From NCBI RefSeq assembly GCF_001657485.1, contig NZ_LXFU01000029.1:310001-374000 (forward strand): a DNA stretch of 64,000 nucleotides, read 5' to 3'. This DNA comes from Rhizobium sp. WYCCWR10014 (GTDB lineage Bacteria; Pseudomonadota; Alphaproteobacteria; Rhizobiales; Rhizobiaceae). Each line of letters starts with the position of its first letter. The stretch's first letter is position 1. Made by a program: the position numbers and the translations under genes. The notes beneath the pieces are model-generated. The model was not told the origin of the DNA and made no database searches. It was given only the letters and a program-made list of their open reading frames with translations. Below, piece by piece: positions 7,586 to 16,066 of the stretch.

Positions 7586-8224
7586 TTTCGCCTGCGTGAG
7601 CAGGATCTTCGCGGCGAAGACCGAGAAAACGCCGGCGAAGGTATAGTCCATGCCGCGCAGCACTTTCTTGTTGTTCTGCAGCCAGGAGGCCAGCCAGTCG
7701 GCGGCAAAGACGACGCTGGCATTGACCGGCATGCCGATCAGGATGAAGCAGAAGCCGAGAAAGAGCAGCTTGTGGGTGACGGCCGGATCGCCCGCGCTGA
7801 CGAATTGCGGCAGGAAGGTCATGAAGAAGATGATGACCTTGGGGTTCAGAAGATTGACCCAGAAGCCTGAGGAGATGTTCGAAAGGGCGGTGCCCTTCTG
7901 CTCCTCGACCTTGGCGACGGTGAGCTTCGAACCGAAGCGGATCGCCTGCACCGCCAGCCAGAGCAGATAGGCGGCACCGCCGGTCTTCAGGATCAGGAAG
8001 GCGGTCGGCGAGGCGGTGATCAGCGCCGAAATGCCAAAAGCGACCAGCATGGTGTGGACGACGATGCCGAGGCTGGTGCCGACGACAACGAAGAGCGCCG
8101 CCTTCTTGCCCTGGGCCAGCGCGCGGCTGATCGACAGCGTCATATCGGGGCCTGGGGTCGCCGCAAGCAGCAGCGTCGCGGCGGCAAAGGCGAGAAGGGT
8201 CGGCAGGCTGGGCAGGAAATCCAT
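7583..8224 (-). CDS. LysE/RhtB family amino acid exporter
   Basis: This 213-residue inner-membrane protein has about six hydrophobic helices and the LysE/RhtB N-terminal hallmark AATPGPDMTLSISRALAQGKKAAL, of which ATPGPD is diagnostic. The second conserved loop reads GFWVNLLNPKVIIFFMTFLPQF. Family members export amino acids or related metabolites by proton antiport; the substrate cannot be told. Repeat array B lies directly downstream. The promoter region upstream contains a two-palindrome repeat (8299-8407). Confidence 0.9.
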   Translation of the reverse strand: MDFLPSLPTLLAFAAATLLLAATPGPDMTLSISRALAQGKKAALFVVVGTSLGIVVHTMLVAFGISALITASPTAFLILKTGGAAYLLWLAVQAIRFGSKLTVAKVEEQKGTALSNISSGFWVNLLNPKVIIFFMTFLPQFVSAGDPAVTHKLLFLGFCFILIGMPVNASVVFAADWLASWLQNNKKVLRGMDYTFAGVFSVFAAKILLTQAK

Positions 8225-8298
8225 GACACACTCTGAAGCCGGAAAGGATCTGGGGATCTCTTACCCGGCTTTCAGAAAATTACCAATCAAACCTTCTA

Positions 8299-8407
8299 GA
8301 TTCGAATGATTTTAGGCCTGATCGGCCTAAAATCATTCGAATCCAAGTCAAAGAAATAGAGCATGATGTTACCCGAAAACCGCGCACACTTTTCGGCATC
8401 ATGCTCT
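8299..8407. repeat. Mosaic double-palindrome element (variant)
   Basis: The left palindrome (8299-8343) pairs GATTCGAATGATTTTAGGCC with its complement around a short centre. The right palindrome (8358-8407) pairs AGAGCATGATG with CATCATGCTCT and contains CCGAAAACCGCGCACACTTT. The right half matches the right half of the element at 24144-24221 and is related to that of the RIME1-like copies, while the left half is unrelated. This fits a mosaic construction. Confidence 0.8.
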
Positions 8408-8415
8408 GGCGCCGA

Positions 8416-9267
8416 TTACTTCTGTTCGAGGAAGGCCTTGAACTTGTCGCCATAGTCCTTGTGCCAGCGCGACAGTGGCGGACGGTTCTCGATGATATCG
8501 CCGGCCGCCCAGGCCATTCGGCGTTCGTCGACCGGACGTGCCACATCATTGTCAGGGCAGAGAATATAGAAATCGCCGCGTTCCAGGCTCTCGACCATGA
8601 AATCGACGGTCTGTTCCGGCGTCCAGGCGGCAGCCGGTTTTTCCGCGCGGTCGCCCTTGGTGAGGCCGGTGAAGACGAAGCCGGGGATCAGAAGATGGGC
8701 GGAGATCTTTCCGCCTTCGGTATTGCGAAGCTCATGCTGCAAGGCTTCGGTGAAGACTTTCACACCAGCCTTGGAGATGTTGTAGGCGGGGTTGCCGGGC
8801 GGCGTGGTGATGCCCTGCTTGGAGCCGGTGTTGATGATCAGGCCTGGCTCGCCGTGCGACAGCATCTTCGGGCCGAAGGTGCGCGTGCCGTTGATCACAC
8901 CCATCAGGTTGACGGCGAAGATATTGTCCCAATTCGCCTGCGGGCTGAAGATCGAGGTTTCCGGGCCGATTCCGGCATTGTTCATCAGCACGTGCACACG
9001 GCCGAAACGCTGGAGGACGGCGCGTTCGAGCGCTTCCAGCGAGTCTCTGCTGGCGACGTCGGTCTCGACCGCCATCACATTTTCCTCGCCGGCAATGGCC
9101 TTGAGTTCGTTGGCGGCGTCGGCCAGCCGATCGCCGCCGAGATCGGCAATGGCGACGCTCATGCCGCGTCCGGCGAAATATTTCGCCGCGGCAAAGCCGA
9201 TGCCGGAGGCGCCGCCGGTGATGACGGCAACATTGGACTTCTTGAAAATGTCTTGAATATTCGTCAC
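8416..9267 (-). CDS. SDR family oxidoreductase
   Basis: This 283-residue NAD(P)-dependent short-chain dehydrogenase shows the TGGASGIG nucleotide motif near the N-terminus, NNAG in LMNNAGIGPE, a catalytic serine in INTGSKQG and the YNISK active site (Tyr-x-x-x-Lys). A C-terminal part rich in aromatic and charged residues (RWHKDYGDKFKAF) extends past the classical fold. The GTG at 9267 has a GGAGAGG box and suits the family length better than the upstream ATG at 9333. The substrate is unknown. It is transcribed away from argG. Confidence 0.85.
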   Translation of the reverse strand: MTNIQDIFKKSNVAVITGGASGIGFAAAKYFAGRGMSVAIADLGGDRLADAANELKAIAGEENVMAVETDVASRDSLEALERAVLQRFGRVHVLMNNAGIGPETSIFSPQANWDNIFAVNLMGVINGTRTFGPKMLSHGEPGLIINTGSKQGITTPPGNPAYNISKAGVKVFTEALQHELRNTEGGKISAHLLIPGFVFTGLTKGDRAEKPAAAWTPEQTVDFMVESLERGDFYILCPDNDVARPVDERRMAWAAGDIIENRPPLSRWHKDYGDKFKAFLEQK

Positions 9268-9445
9268 GGGGGCAGCCTCTCCTCGAGCATTTGCGGACGC
9301 TGGCGAATATGGGCTCCGCTTTGGCGCTGTCAAACGGTATCGGCACCGTCACCGTCGCACTTGGTCTTGCGTCACGCGTCAATCTCGCTAAAAGTGCCGC
9401 GACACCGGGTTTTCGCCGGCCTTTTATGCAACGGACCTCATCATC

Positions 9446-10669
9446 ATGGCATCATACAAAGACGTGAAGAAAGTCGTTCTCGCCTATTCCGGCGGCCTCG
9501 ACACCTCGATCATCCTGAAGTGGCTGCAGACGGAGCTCGGCGCCGAAGTCGTCACCTTCACCGCCGATCTCGGCCAGGGCGAAGAGCTGGAGCCGGCGCG
9601 CAAGAAGGCCGAGATGCTCGGCATCAAGGAGATTTACATCGAGGACGTGCGCGAGGAATTCGTGCGCGATTTCGTCTTCCCGATGTTCCGCGCCAATGCC
9701 GTCTACGAGGGCGTCTATCTGCTCGGCACCTCGATCGCCCGTCCTCTGATTTCCAAGCATCTGATCGATATCGCCAAGAAGACCGGCGCCGATGCGATCG
9801 CTCATGGCGCGACCGGCAAGGGCAACGACCAGGTCCGTTTCGAACTGTCGGCCTATGCCCTGAACCCCGACATCAAGATCATCGCGCCGTGGCGCGACTG
9901 GGCGTTCAAGAGCCGCACCGACCTGCTGGCCTTCGCCGAGCAGCATCAGATCCCGGTTGCCAAGGACAAGAAGGGCGAAGCGCCGTTCTCTGTCGACGCC
10001 AACCTTCTGCATTCCTCTTCCGAAGGCAAGGTTCTCGAGGACCCCTCTCAGGAAGCGCCTGAATATGTGCATATGCGCACCATTTCGCCGGAGGCCGCAC
10101 CCGACAAGGCAACGACCATCAAGGTCGGCTTCGAAAAGGGTGATGCGGTTTCGATCAATGGCGTACGCATGAGCCCGGCGACGCTCTTGGCGACACTCAA
10201 CAATTACGGCCGCGACAACGGCATCGGCCGTCTCGACCTGGTCGAGAACCGCTTCGTCGGCATGAAGTCGCGCGGTGTCTACGAAACGCCAGGCGGCACG
10301 ATCCTGCTTTCGGCGCATCGCGCCATCGAATCGATCACGCTCGACCGCGGTGCCGCCCATCTCAAGGACGAGATCATGCCGCGTTACGCCGAGCTGATCT
10401 ATTACGGCTTCTGGTTCTCGCCGGAGCGCGAGATGCTGCAGGCGCTGATCGACAAGAGCCAGGAGCATGTCGAAGGCGAAGTGACGCTAAAGCTCTACAA
10501 GGGCAATGTCATGGTCATCGGCCGCGAAAGCGAAAAGTCGCTCTATTCCGACAAGCTCGTCACTTTCGAGGACGATCAGGGCGCCTACGACCAGAAGGAT
10601 GCGGCCGGCTTCATCAAGCTCAATGCGCTGCGCCTGCGCACGCTCGCCAAGCGCAACCTCGCGAAGTAA
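9446..10669 (+). CDS. argG: Argininosuccinate synthase
   Basis: This 407-residue enzyme joins citrulline and aspartate using ATP, the penultimate step of arginine synthesis. The ATP PP-motif AYSGGLDTS is at residues 13-21. [10 protein letters not shown], the [12 protein letters not shown] loop, the [11 protein letters not shown] segment and [23 protein letters not shown] (here quoted in part as [17 protein letters not shown]) are all characteristic. Length is normal. A terminator follows directly, so the gene is probably a single transcription unit. Confidence 0.98.
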   Translation: MASYKDVKKVVLAYSGGLDTSIILKWLQTELGAEVVTFTADLGQGEELEPARKKAEMLGIKEIYIEDVREEFVRDFVFPMFRANAVYEGVYLLGTSIARPLISKHLIDIAKKTGADAIAHGATGKGNDQVRFELSAYALNPDIKIIAPWRDWAFKSRTDLLAFAEQHQIPVAKDKKGEAPFSVDANLLHSSSEGKVLEDPSQEAPEYVHMRTISPEAAPDKATTIKVGFEKGDAVSINGVRMSPATLLATLNNYGRDNGIGRLDLVENRFVGMKSRGVYETPGGTILLSAHRAIESITLDRGAAHLKDEIMPRYAELIYYGFWFSPEREMLQALIDKSQEHVEGEVTLKLYKGNVMVIGRESEKSLYSDKLVTFEDDQGAYDQKDAAGFIKLNALRLRTLAKRNLAK

Positions 10670-10697
10670 TCACGGTTTGCTTTTCGAACCGGATGTG

Positions 10698-10730
10698 AGC
10701 CCGCCGGCATTGCCGCGCGGGCTTTTTCGT
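10698..10730 (+). terminator. Rho-independent terminator of argG
   Basis: AGCCCGC (10698-10704) and GCGGGCT (10717-10723) form the stem, with a further CGG/CCG pairing inside, followed by TTTTTC. It begins 29 bases after the argG stop codon. Confidence 0.85.
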
Positions 10731-11062
10731 GGAGTGAGGTAGCAAACGCCACCAAGTTCATAGAGCGTTCTGGATGGCCGGATTGCACCAACAACGGATA
10801 TGGCTCGGCTTGGATAGACGACCGCTACGGGGCCGCCGGCGGACGGCTTTCGGGGAGCAGGCGCCGAAAGCTGACATTGGTTCATCAGGAGCTCGAAGGT
10901 CCGCTTTTGCCCCGCAGCAGACGATTTTGCTGCCGCCGCCGCGGCGCATGACCTCGGATGACCGGTCTATGGCACGGAAAGTTCGGGACGCTTGCGCTTC
11001 CTGCGCGATCAGGTTAACCACTGAACTATATGGTTCAGTATGTTAGTCCTCCCCTCGGCACT
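10731..11062. other. Gene-poor stretch at the left edge of the accessory block
   Basis: No coding sequence could be supported here. Reading frames exist on both strands but resemble no family. The stretch contains a near-perfect 20-base palindrome at 11020-11039, annotated separately. It may be the residue of a lost regulator gene. Confidence 0.45.
11020..11039. promoter_or_regulatory. Operator-like palindrome
   Basis: ACTGAACTATATGGTTCAGT is symmetric at 18 of its 20 positions, with outer arms ACTGAAC and GTTCAGT. Its AT-rich centre and length resemble TetR-type operators. No regulator gene or promoter-proximal start is adjacent: the nearest gene end is that of the minus-strand aldehyde dehydrogenase. 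Binding by any protein is inferred. Confidence 0.5.
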
Positions 11063-11094
11063 AAAACAAAATGGGCCGCTCGGCTGCGGCCCAT
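11063..11094 (-). terminator. Rho-independent terminator of the aldehyde dehydrogenase gene
   Basis: ATGGGCCGC (11071-11079) and GCGGCCCAT (11086-11094) form a perfect 9-pair stem. Read on the minus strand it is followed by TTTTGTTTTA. It lies about 50 bases after the stop codon of the aldehyde dehydrogenase gene. Confidence 0.85.
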
Positions 11095-11142
11095 CGTGGC
11101 ACCGGTAGCTCTCAATGTGATGCGCCCGGCTTCGGAGGCCGA

Positions 11143-12513
11143 TCAATGCGCGACGAGCACCATCTTCTGGTTTACCAGTTCCTTAATACCCGCGCCTGCG
11201 AGCTCGCGACCATAGCCTGATCTCTTGACCCCGCCGAACGGAAGTTCCGGCCCGGTGAAGGAGGATGTGTTGATCCATACGGAGCCGGTCTCGACCTGCG
11301 AAGCGAGGGACTTGGCGCGCTCGACGTTTGCAGTGAAAATAGCCCCGGAAAGCCCGAAGTTCGAATCGTTCGCGATCCTGACGACATCCTCATCGTCCTT
11401 GATGACATGAACCTGCGCCACTGGACCGAAAAACTCCTCGAAGTAGGCGGGATTGTCTCGAGACACATTGGTCAGGATGGTCGGCTTGTAGTACGCACCC
11501 GGCCCCTCGATCACCTCCCCGCCGACCAGGACCTTGGCCCCGGCCTTGACAGCGCGCTGGACCTGCCCGGCGATGTCGTCTCGTGCCCCGATCGACGACA
11601 TCGGCCCCAATCCGACCGTTTCATCCATGGGGTCGCCGATCTTGGTGTTGGTGAATTTCTCAGCGAGCTTCTTCACGAATTCGTCGGCGACCTTCTCGTG
11701 GATGAGGAAGCGCTTCGCGCCATTGCAGACCTGACCGCATCCGCGGAGCCTGGCCTCGACGCCGACGACGGCCGCCTTGTCGATGTCGGCATCGTCGAGA
11801 ACGACGAAGACATCGCTTCCGCCGAGCTCCATCACGGACTTCTTCAGGTTCTTGCCGGCGTTGGCCGCGACGATGCTGCCCGCACCCTCGGAACCAGTGA
11901 GAGCCACGCCCTGGACCCGGTCATCGGCGATGAGCCTGGAGATCTGATCACCCGTCGCGAAGATATTCGTCCAGGCGCCCTCCGGCGCACCCGCTTCGGC
12001 CAGCAGCTCTTCGAAGGCGACGGCGGCCTGTGGGACCATACTGGCATGTTTCGCGAGCACGGGATTGCCGATCGCCAGATTCGGTCCGGCCACGCGGATC
12101 AACTGGTAGAAGGGGAAGTTCCAGGGCTCGACGGCGACGACGACACCGATCGGATGATACTCCAGCCATGCATCGCCCTTCGATGTCTCAACCTTCTCGC
12201 GGGCGAGAAAGGTTTCCGCGTTGTCGGCATAGTAGTTTGCGATATCGGCGATGATACGCACCTCCGTGCGCGCTTCGTTGATGCGCTTGCCCATTTCCAG
12301 GGTGAGAATGCGTGCCAGGTCTTCAACGCGCTCGTTCGCCAATTCGGCAAACCGGCTCAGGACCTTGAGCCGGGGAGCCCTGCCGCCCTTGCACCACGGC
12401 GACTTGTAGAGGGAATGCGCCGAGGCGAGCGCGCGTTCGATTTCCGCGTCGCTGTGATTGTCGAATGTCTTAAGGACCTTGCCGGTCGCCGGATTTACGC
12501 TCTGATAGGCCAT
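11143..12513 (-). CDS. NAD(P)-dependent succinate-semialdehyde dehydrogenase-like aldehyde dehydrogenase
   Basis: This 456-residue aldehyde dehydrogenase has VEPWNFPFYQ, the general-base motif MELGGSD (Glu229), the catalytic Cys263 in GCGQVCNGAKR, and the C-terminal PELPFGGVKRSGYGRE. The length and N-terminus (VNPATGKVLKTF) match the short GabD/Sad-type succinate-semialdehyde dehydrogenases rather than betaine-aldehyde enzymes. AAGGAG precedes the ATG. It lies 135 bases downstream of an SDR gene on the same strand, and both probably form one operon ending at the 11063-11094 terminator. The physiological aldehyde is uncertain. Confidence 0.88.
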   Translation of the reverse strand: MAYQSVNPATGKVLKTFDNHSDAEIERALASAHSLYKSPWCKGGRAPRLKVLSRFAELANERVEDLARILTLEMGKRINEARTEVRIIADIANYYADNAETFLAREKVETSKGDAWLEYHPIGVVVAVEPWNFPFYQLIRVAGPNLAIGNPVLAKHASMVPQAAVAFEELLAEAGAPEGAWTNIFATGDQISRLIADDRVQGVALTGSEGAGSIVAANAGKNLKKSVMELGGSDVFVVLDDADIDKAAVVGVEARLRGCGQVCNGAKRFLIHEKVADEFVKKLAEKFTNTKIGDPMDETVGLGPMSSIGARDDIAGQVQRAVKAGAKVLVGGEVIEGPGAYYKPTILTNVSRDNPAYFEEFFGPVAQVHVIKDDEDVVRIANDSNFGLSGAIFTANVERAKSLASQVETGSVWINTSSFTGPELPFGGVKRSGYGRELAGAGIKELVNQKMVLVAH

Positions 12514-12648
12514 GTCATATTCTCCTTTCTATATCGGGGTCGGAAACGACCGGTCTTTGAACCTTGAGACGCGCGTTCACGCACACCGCGGCCCGGTTCG
12601 GGGGTCTGGATCGTCAGAGTCGCGGCAGCGGTGGATTCGATCCGCCGA

Positions 12649-13389
12649 TCAGAATTCCTGCGCCGTCGGACGCAGCACGATCTCGTTGATGTCAACATCG
12701 GCGGGTTGCTCGATGGCGAAGGTGATCGCCCCGGCGACGGAACTGGCGGGGATCGCCGACTTGTAGAATTCCATGACCGTGCCCTGCGATGTGCCGCTGG
12801 TCGTGTGCTTGAGATCGCTCTCGACGGCGCCGGGCTCGATCGAGGTCACCTTGATCTTGCTTCCGACCTCCTGGCGCAACCCCTCCGAGATGGCCCGGAC
12901 GGCGAACTTGGTGCCGGAGTAGACCGTGCCACCCGGCGCGAAGACCTTGACCCCCGCGACGGAGCTGATGTTGATGATGTGGCCCGCTTCCTGTTTGATG
13001 AACATCGGAAGAACCGCGGCGATACCATACAGGCTGCCTCTGAGGTTTACGTCGATCATCGCGTCCCATTCTTCCGTGTTCACTTCCACCATGGGACGGA
13101 TGGGCATCAGCCCGGCATTGTTGATCAGGACATCCAGCTTCCCGAAATCGGATACAACCGCGTCCACGACCGATTTGAACTGGTTCTTGTCTGCCACATC
13201 CAGCTCATAGCCTTTCGCCTTGCCGCCGGAGAAGGAAATCCTGGAGGTTACTTCGTCGAGTTTGCCCCGCCGACGCGCGGCGATCGCGACCTTCGCCCCC
13301 TTCGAGGCGAGCATCTGGGCGGTCTCCGCGCCCAGGCCCGTGCCGCCACCGGTGATCAACACGACTTTTCCTTCGATATTGGTCGTCAT
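12649..13389 (-). CDS. SDR family NAD(P)-dependent oxidoreductase
   Basis: This 246-residue classical short-chain dehydrogenase has TGGGTGLG at 13-20, INNAGLMPIRPM, the catalytic serine in INISSVAGVKV and YSGTKFAV with the Tyr-x-x-x-Lys pair, followed by IEPGAVESDL. It resembles the YdfG/serine-3-dehydrogenase-like group that reduces small aldehydes and ketones. GGAG lies before the ATG at 13389; an upstream in-frame start would add 41 residues of no family character. With the aldehyde dehydrogenase downstream it could interconvert an alcohol, aldehyde and acid; this is inference. Confidence 0.85.
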   Translation of the reverse strand: MTTNIEGKVVLITGGGTGLGAETAQMLASKGAKVAIAARRRGKLDEVTSRISFSGGKAKGYELDVADKNQFKSVVDAVVSDFGKLDVLINNAGLMPIRPMVEVNTEEWDAMIDVNLRGSLYGIAAVLPMFIKQEAGHIINISSVAGVKVFAPGGTVYSGTKFAVRAISEGLRQEVGSKIKVTSIEPGAVESDLKHTTSGTSQGTVMEFYKSAIPASSVAGAITFAIEQPADVDINEIVLRPTAQEF

Positions 13390-14027
13390 CTTGTTTGCTC
13401 CTTTCCTGAGTGGCGAAATGCGTATCTGCTGGATTGAGGTCGACGGCGGATATGGCGGCCTCGGCGACAGCGATGTCCTGCTCCACCGATCCAGCGCTTG
13501 CTCCCACGGCACCTAATCAACCGCCGTACGCGGAGGACGGGGAGCGCGCCGTCGAAGATGATGACGCTGCCGATCAGCGCGCCGTCCTGCCGGACTTTCA
13601 ATGTTCACGGGCGGCAAGCCGGAGCGTCCGGGCGATGCGTTCCCGTCGTTTGGAGTGGATGCAGGTTAACATCTGCTCGCGGCGGTGCGCGCTAAATGGG
13701 GTGAATGTGCGCGAAATCTGGCATCTCATCGCCCTTGCTCGAATTAGCAAAGTCCTTCGTGGCTGATGAAAGGCCCTTCGGTTTTGATCACTTGCCGACC
13801 GTTATCTGTGACTATGCAGGTTGAAGGCGACCGGCCGGCCCGTTGTTTTCGCGAACGTCCTCCGTATATGGCCAGCGGCAGTTTCGCCGTTTCCCAGTAT
13901 TTCACGATGATAAGCGCTGTTTAACGGGCTGCCGCAGGCGGACGCAGGTAGGCTTTCGTCGAGCATTCCCCGTTGGATGACTCGGCGATGACCGAAAGTA
14001 AGTCGCCGGATGTCGTTAGGAGAAAAG
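13390..14027. other. Gene-poor divergent region
   Basis: About 640 bases separate the SDR gene from the zinc-finger gene, which diverge. Open frames such as 13410-13766 (plus) and 13386-13601 (minus) have no family resemblance and no good start sites, so I do not call them genes. The promoters of both flanking genes should be here. Confidence 0.45.
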
Positions 14028-14330
14028 ATGTCACAGTCCTGCAATCATCGGCTGGGCATTTCAAATGTCCTTCCTCAATCCCTGGGATGTGAGGAATGCT
14101 TGGCATCCGGCATGGCATGGGTACATTTGCGGCTGTGCCGGTCTTGCGGGCATGTGGGATGCTGTGACAACTCGTCAGGTAGACATGCGACCGCGCATTA
14201 TTTCGCCACGGCCCATCCGATCATCGAAGGCTACGATCCGCCGGAGGGATGGGGCTGGTGCTACGTCGACGAAGAGTTCGTCGTGCTTCCCGATCAAACG
14301 CCGCAGCGCGGGCCGATACCGAGGTTTTAG
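14028..14330 (+). CDS. UBP-type zinc finger domain protein
   Basis: This 100-residue protein is essentially one UBP-type zinc finger, the ubiquitin-binding fold of deubiquitinases. The ligand pattern is C-x-H (Cys5, His7), CEEC (Cys21, Cys24), CRSC (Cys37, Cys40), GHVGCCD, then HATAHYFATAHPII with several histidines. TAGGAGA precedes the ATG. Bacteria such as rhizobia lack classical ubiquitin, so a bound C-terminal tail, if any, is unknown. The next gene starts 2 bases after its stop codon, so the two proteins are almost certainly made together. Confidence 0.85.
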   Translation: MSQSCNHRLGISNVLPQSLGCEECLASGMAWVHLRLCRSCGHVGCCDNSSGRHATAHYFATAHPIIEGYDPPEGWGWCYVDEEFVVLPDQTPQRGPIPRF

Positions 14331-14332
14331 TG

Positions 14333-16066
14333 ATGGCCTATAGCGGTGACTTCAGCACAGCCAACAGCCCGATTTCCGCCGAACTAAGGGAGATACCTGG
14401 CGAGGCGTTTCCTCGCCTCACGCCCGAGATGATGGCACGCATTGCCCCGTTCGGACGGAGGGATCAATTCGACGGCGGTGAATACTTGTATGAAGTCGGT
14501 GATCGGGAGGTCGATTTCTTCATCATTCTGAACGGGTCAGTCGACGTGTTCGAAAGCGACGGACACGGGGGCCACGCGATTGTCGCCAGGCACCAGGTCA
14601 ATCAATTCACTGGAGAGTTGCATCATCTAAGCGGACGGGCGGTTCTGGTATGCGCGCAAACCACGGCTTCCACGTCTGTCATCCGCCTTTCCCGCGTATC
14701 GCTTCTCAGGCTGGTGAACGCCGAGCCGGACATCGGAGAGATCATTTTGCGTGCGCTTATACTGAGGCGCGCCAGACTTCTGGAATTCGCCGAGGGCGGC
14801 ACCGTGATCGTGGGCAGTTGCCGCTCCGGAAATACGGTCCGCAGTCAGACTTTCCTGGAAAGGAACGGCTATCCCTATCGCTGCCTCGACACTGACGTCG
14901 ACCACGATGCACGGGCTGCAATGGAGACATTCCATGCCGACGCCGATAGCCTGCCGATCGTTGTTCTCAACGGCGTCAGGGTACTCACTCAGCCGACCAA
15001 CCATGATCTTGCCGAGGCTCTCGGGATCACGGAGCGGCTGAGCTCTTCGCATGCATATGACGTGGTTATCGTGGGTGCCGGGCCATCCGGTCTCGCGGCG
15101 GCGGTCTACGCCGCATCCGAAGGGCTGAACACGCTGGTCATAGAGGCGGTTGGGCCTGGCGGACAGGCGGGCACGAGTTCGCGCATCGAGAACTATCTCG
15201 GATTTCCAATGGGTATTTCGGGACAGGATCTCGCCCGGCGAGCGCAAATACAGGCTCAGAAGTTCGGCGCACGTTTCGCCGTCGCCGAGGCGGCGTGGCG
15301 TCTCGATTGCACTTGCTATCCGTTTGGGGTGCACTTGGAAGGTGGCAATATGGTGTTTGGCCGATCTGTCGTTGTCGCGACCGGCGCTCGCTACCGAAGA
15401 CTGGATATTCCCGAGTCCCAACGCTTCGAGGGGAAGGGAATTCACTATGCGGCGACGTCGATCGAGGCGCAGCTTTGCGAAGGCACGGAAGCCGTGGTGG
15501 TGGGCGGTGGAAACTCTGCCGGGCAGGCCGCGATCTTCCTGTCGGCAAAGGCGCGTCATGTGCATCTGCTCGTCCGGGGTGACGGACCTTCGGACGCTAT
15601 GTCGGACTATCTTGTCGGTCGCATCATGCAGTCCCCGCGGATTACCCTACATACCCGCAGCGAAATCACCTCGCTTGCCGGTGAAGGCTACCTTTCATCG
15701 GTGCGATGGGGACAACCCGGGAAGGAAGAGTCCGAACATACGATATCGAACCTCTTTCTGATGATCGGGGCTGTCCCAAACACGGACTGGCTGGACGGTT
15801 GCGTCGAACTCGATGATCGGGGTTTCATCCTGACTGGCTACGACCACGACGGCGCACCGAACGGTTCGCCCTATGCGACCAGCGTCCCGGGCATATTCGC
15901 GGTCGGCGACGTCCGAGCCAAATCCGTCAAGCGCGTTGCCTCCAGCGTCGGCGAAGGATCAGTCGTGGTCCACTCGATCCACGGCTGGCTGGCGAGCAAT
16001 CCGGTGAGCCGCGAAACAGCGGATCGATCGGTGGCGTTTGAGGATGCGTCTGGCGACTCGCTATGA
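14333..16066 (+). CDS. Cyclic nucleotide-binding, thioredoxin-reductase-like flavoprotein
   Basis: This 577-residue protein has three parts. A cyclic-nucleotide-binding beta-barrel lies at about 28-150 (FDGGEYLYEVGDREVDFFI, GELHHLSGRA). A glutaredoxin/thioredoxin-like segment lies at about 156-232, with a single cysteine in GSCRSGN (Cys163). A pyridine-nucleotide oxidoreductase follows, with FAD site GAGPSG at 248-253, NADPH site GGGNSAG at 391-397 and C-terminal FAD motif GIFAVGDVRAKSVKR. Where thioredoxin reductases carry CxxC, this protein has YAATSIEAQLC (372-382), so the redox disulfide is missing. It is coupled to the UBP-finger gene. Its last 6 bases overlap the convergent STAND regulator gene. 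Confidence 0.85.
   Translation: MAYSGDFSTANSPISAELREIPGEAFPRLTPEMMARIAPFGRRDQFDGGEYLYEVGDREVDFFIILNGSVDVFESDGHGGHAIVARHQVNQFTGELHHLSGRAVLVCAQTTASTSVIRLSRVSLLRLVNAEPDIGEIILRALILRRARLLEFAEGGTVIVGSCRSGNTVRSQTFLERNGYPYRCLDTDVDHDARAAMETFHADADSLPIVVLNGVRVLTQPTNHDLAEALGITERLSSSHAYDVVIVGAGPSGLAAAVYAASEGLNTLVIEAVGPGGQAGTSSRIENYLGFPMGISGQDLARRAQIQAQKFGARFAVAEAAWRLDCTCYPFGVHLEGGNMVFGRSVVVATGARYRRLDIPESQRFEGKGIHYAATSIEAQLCEGTEAVVVGGGNSAGQAAIFLSAKARHVHLLVRGDGPSDAMSDYLVGRIMQSPRITLHTRSEITSLAGEGYLSSVRWGQPGKEESEHTISNLFLMIGAVPNTDWLDGCVELDDRGFILTGYDHDGAPNGSPYATSVPGIFAVGDVRAKSVKRVASSVGEGSVVVHSIHGWLASNPVSRETADRSVAFEDASGDSL

Noticed and set aside
10758..11021. An 87-codon minus-strand frame beginning next to the 11020 palindrome
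   Set aside because: No family resemblance and unusual composition; position beside the palindrome is suggestive but not enough.
13410..13766. A 118-codon open frame between the SDR and zinc-finger genes
   Set aside because: Ser/Ala/Arg-rich, no ribosome-binding site and no motif.
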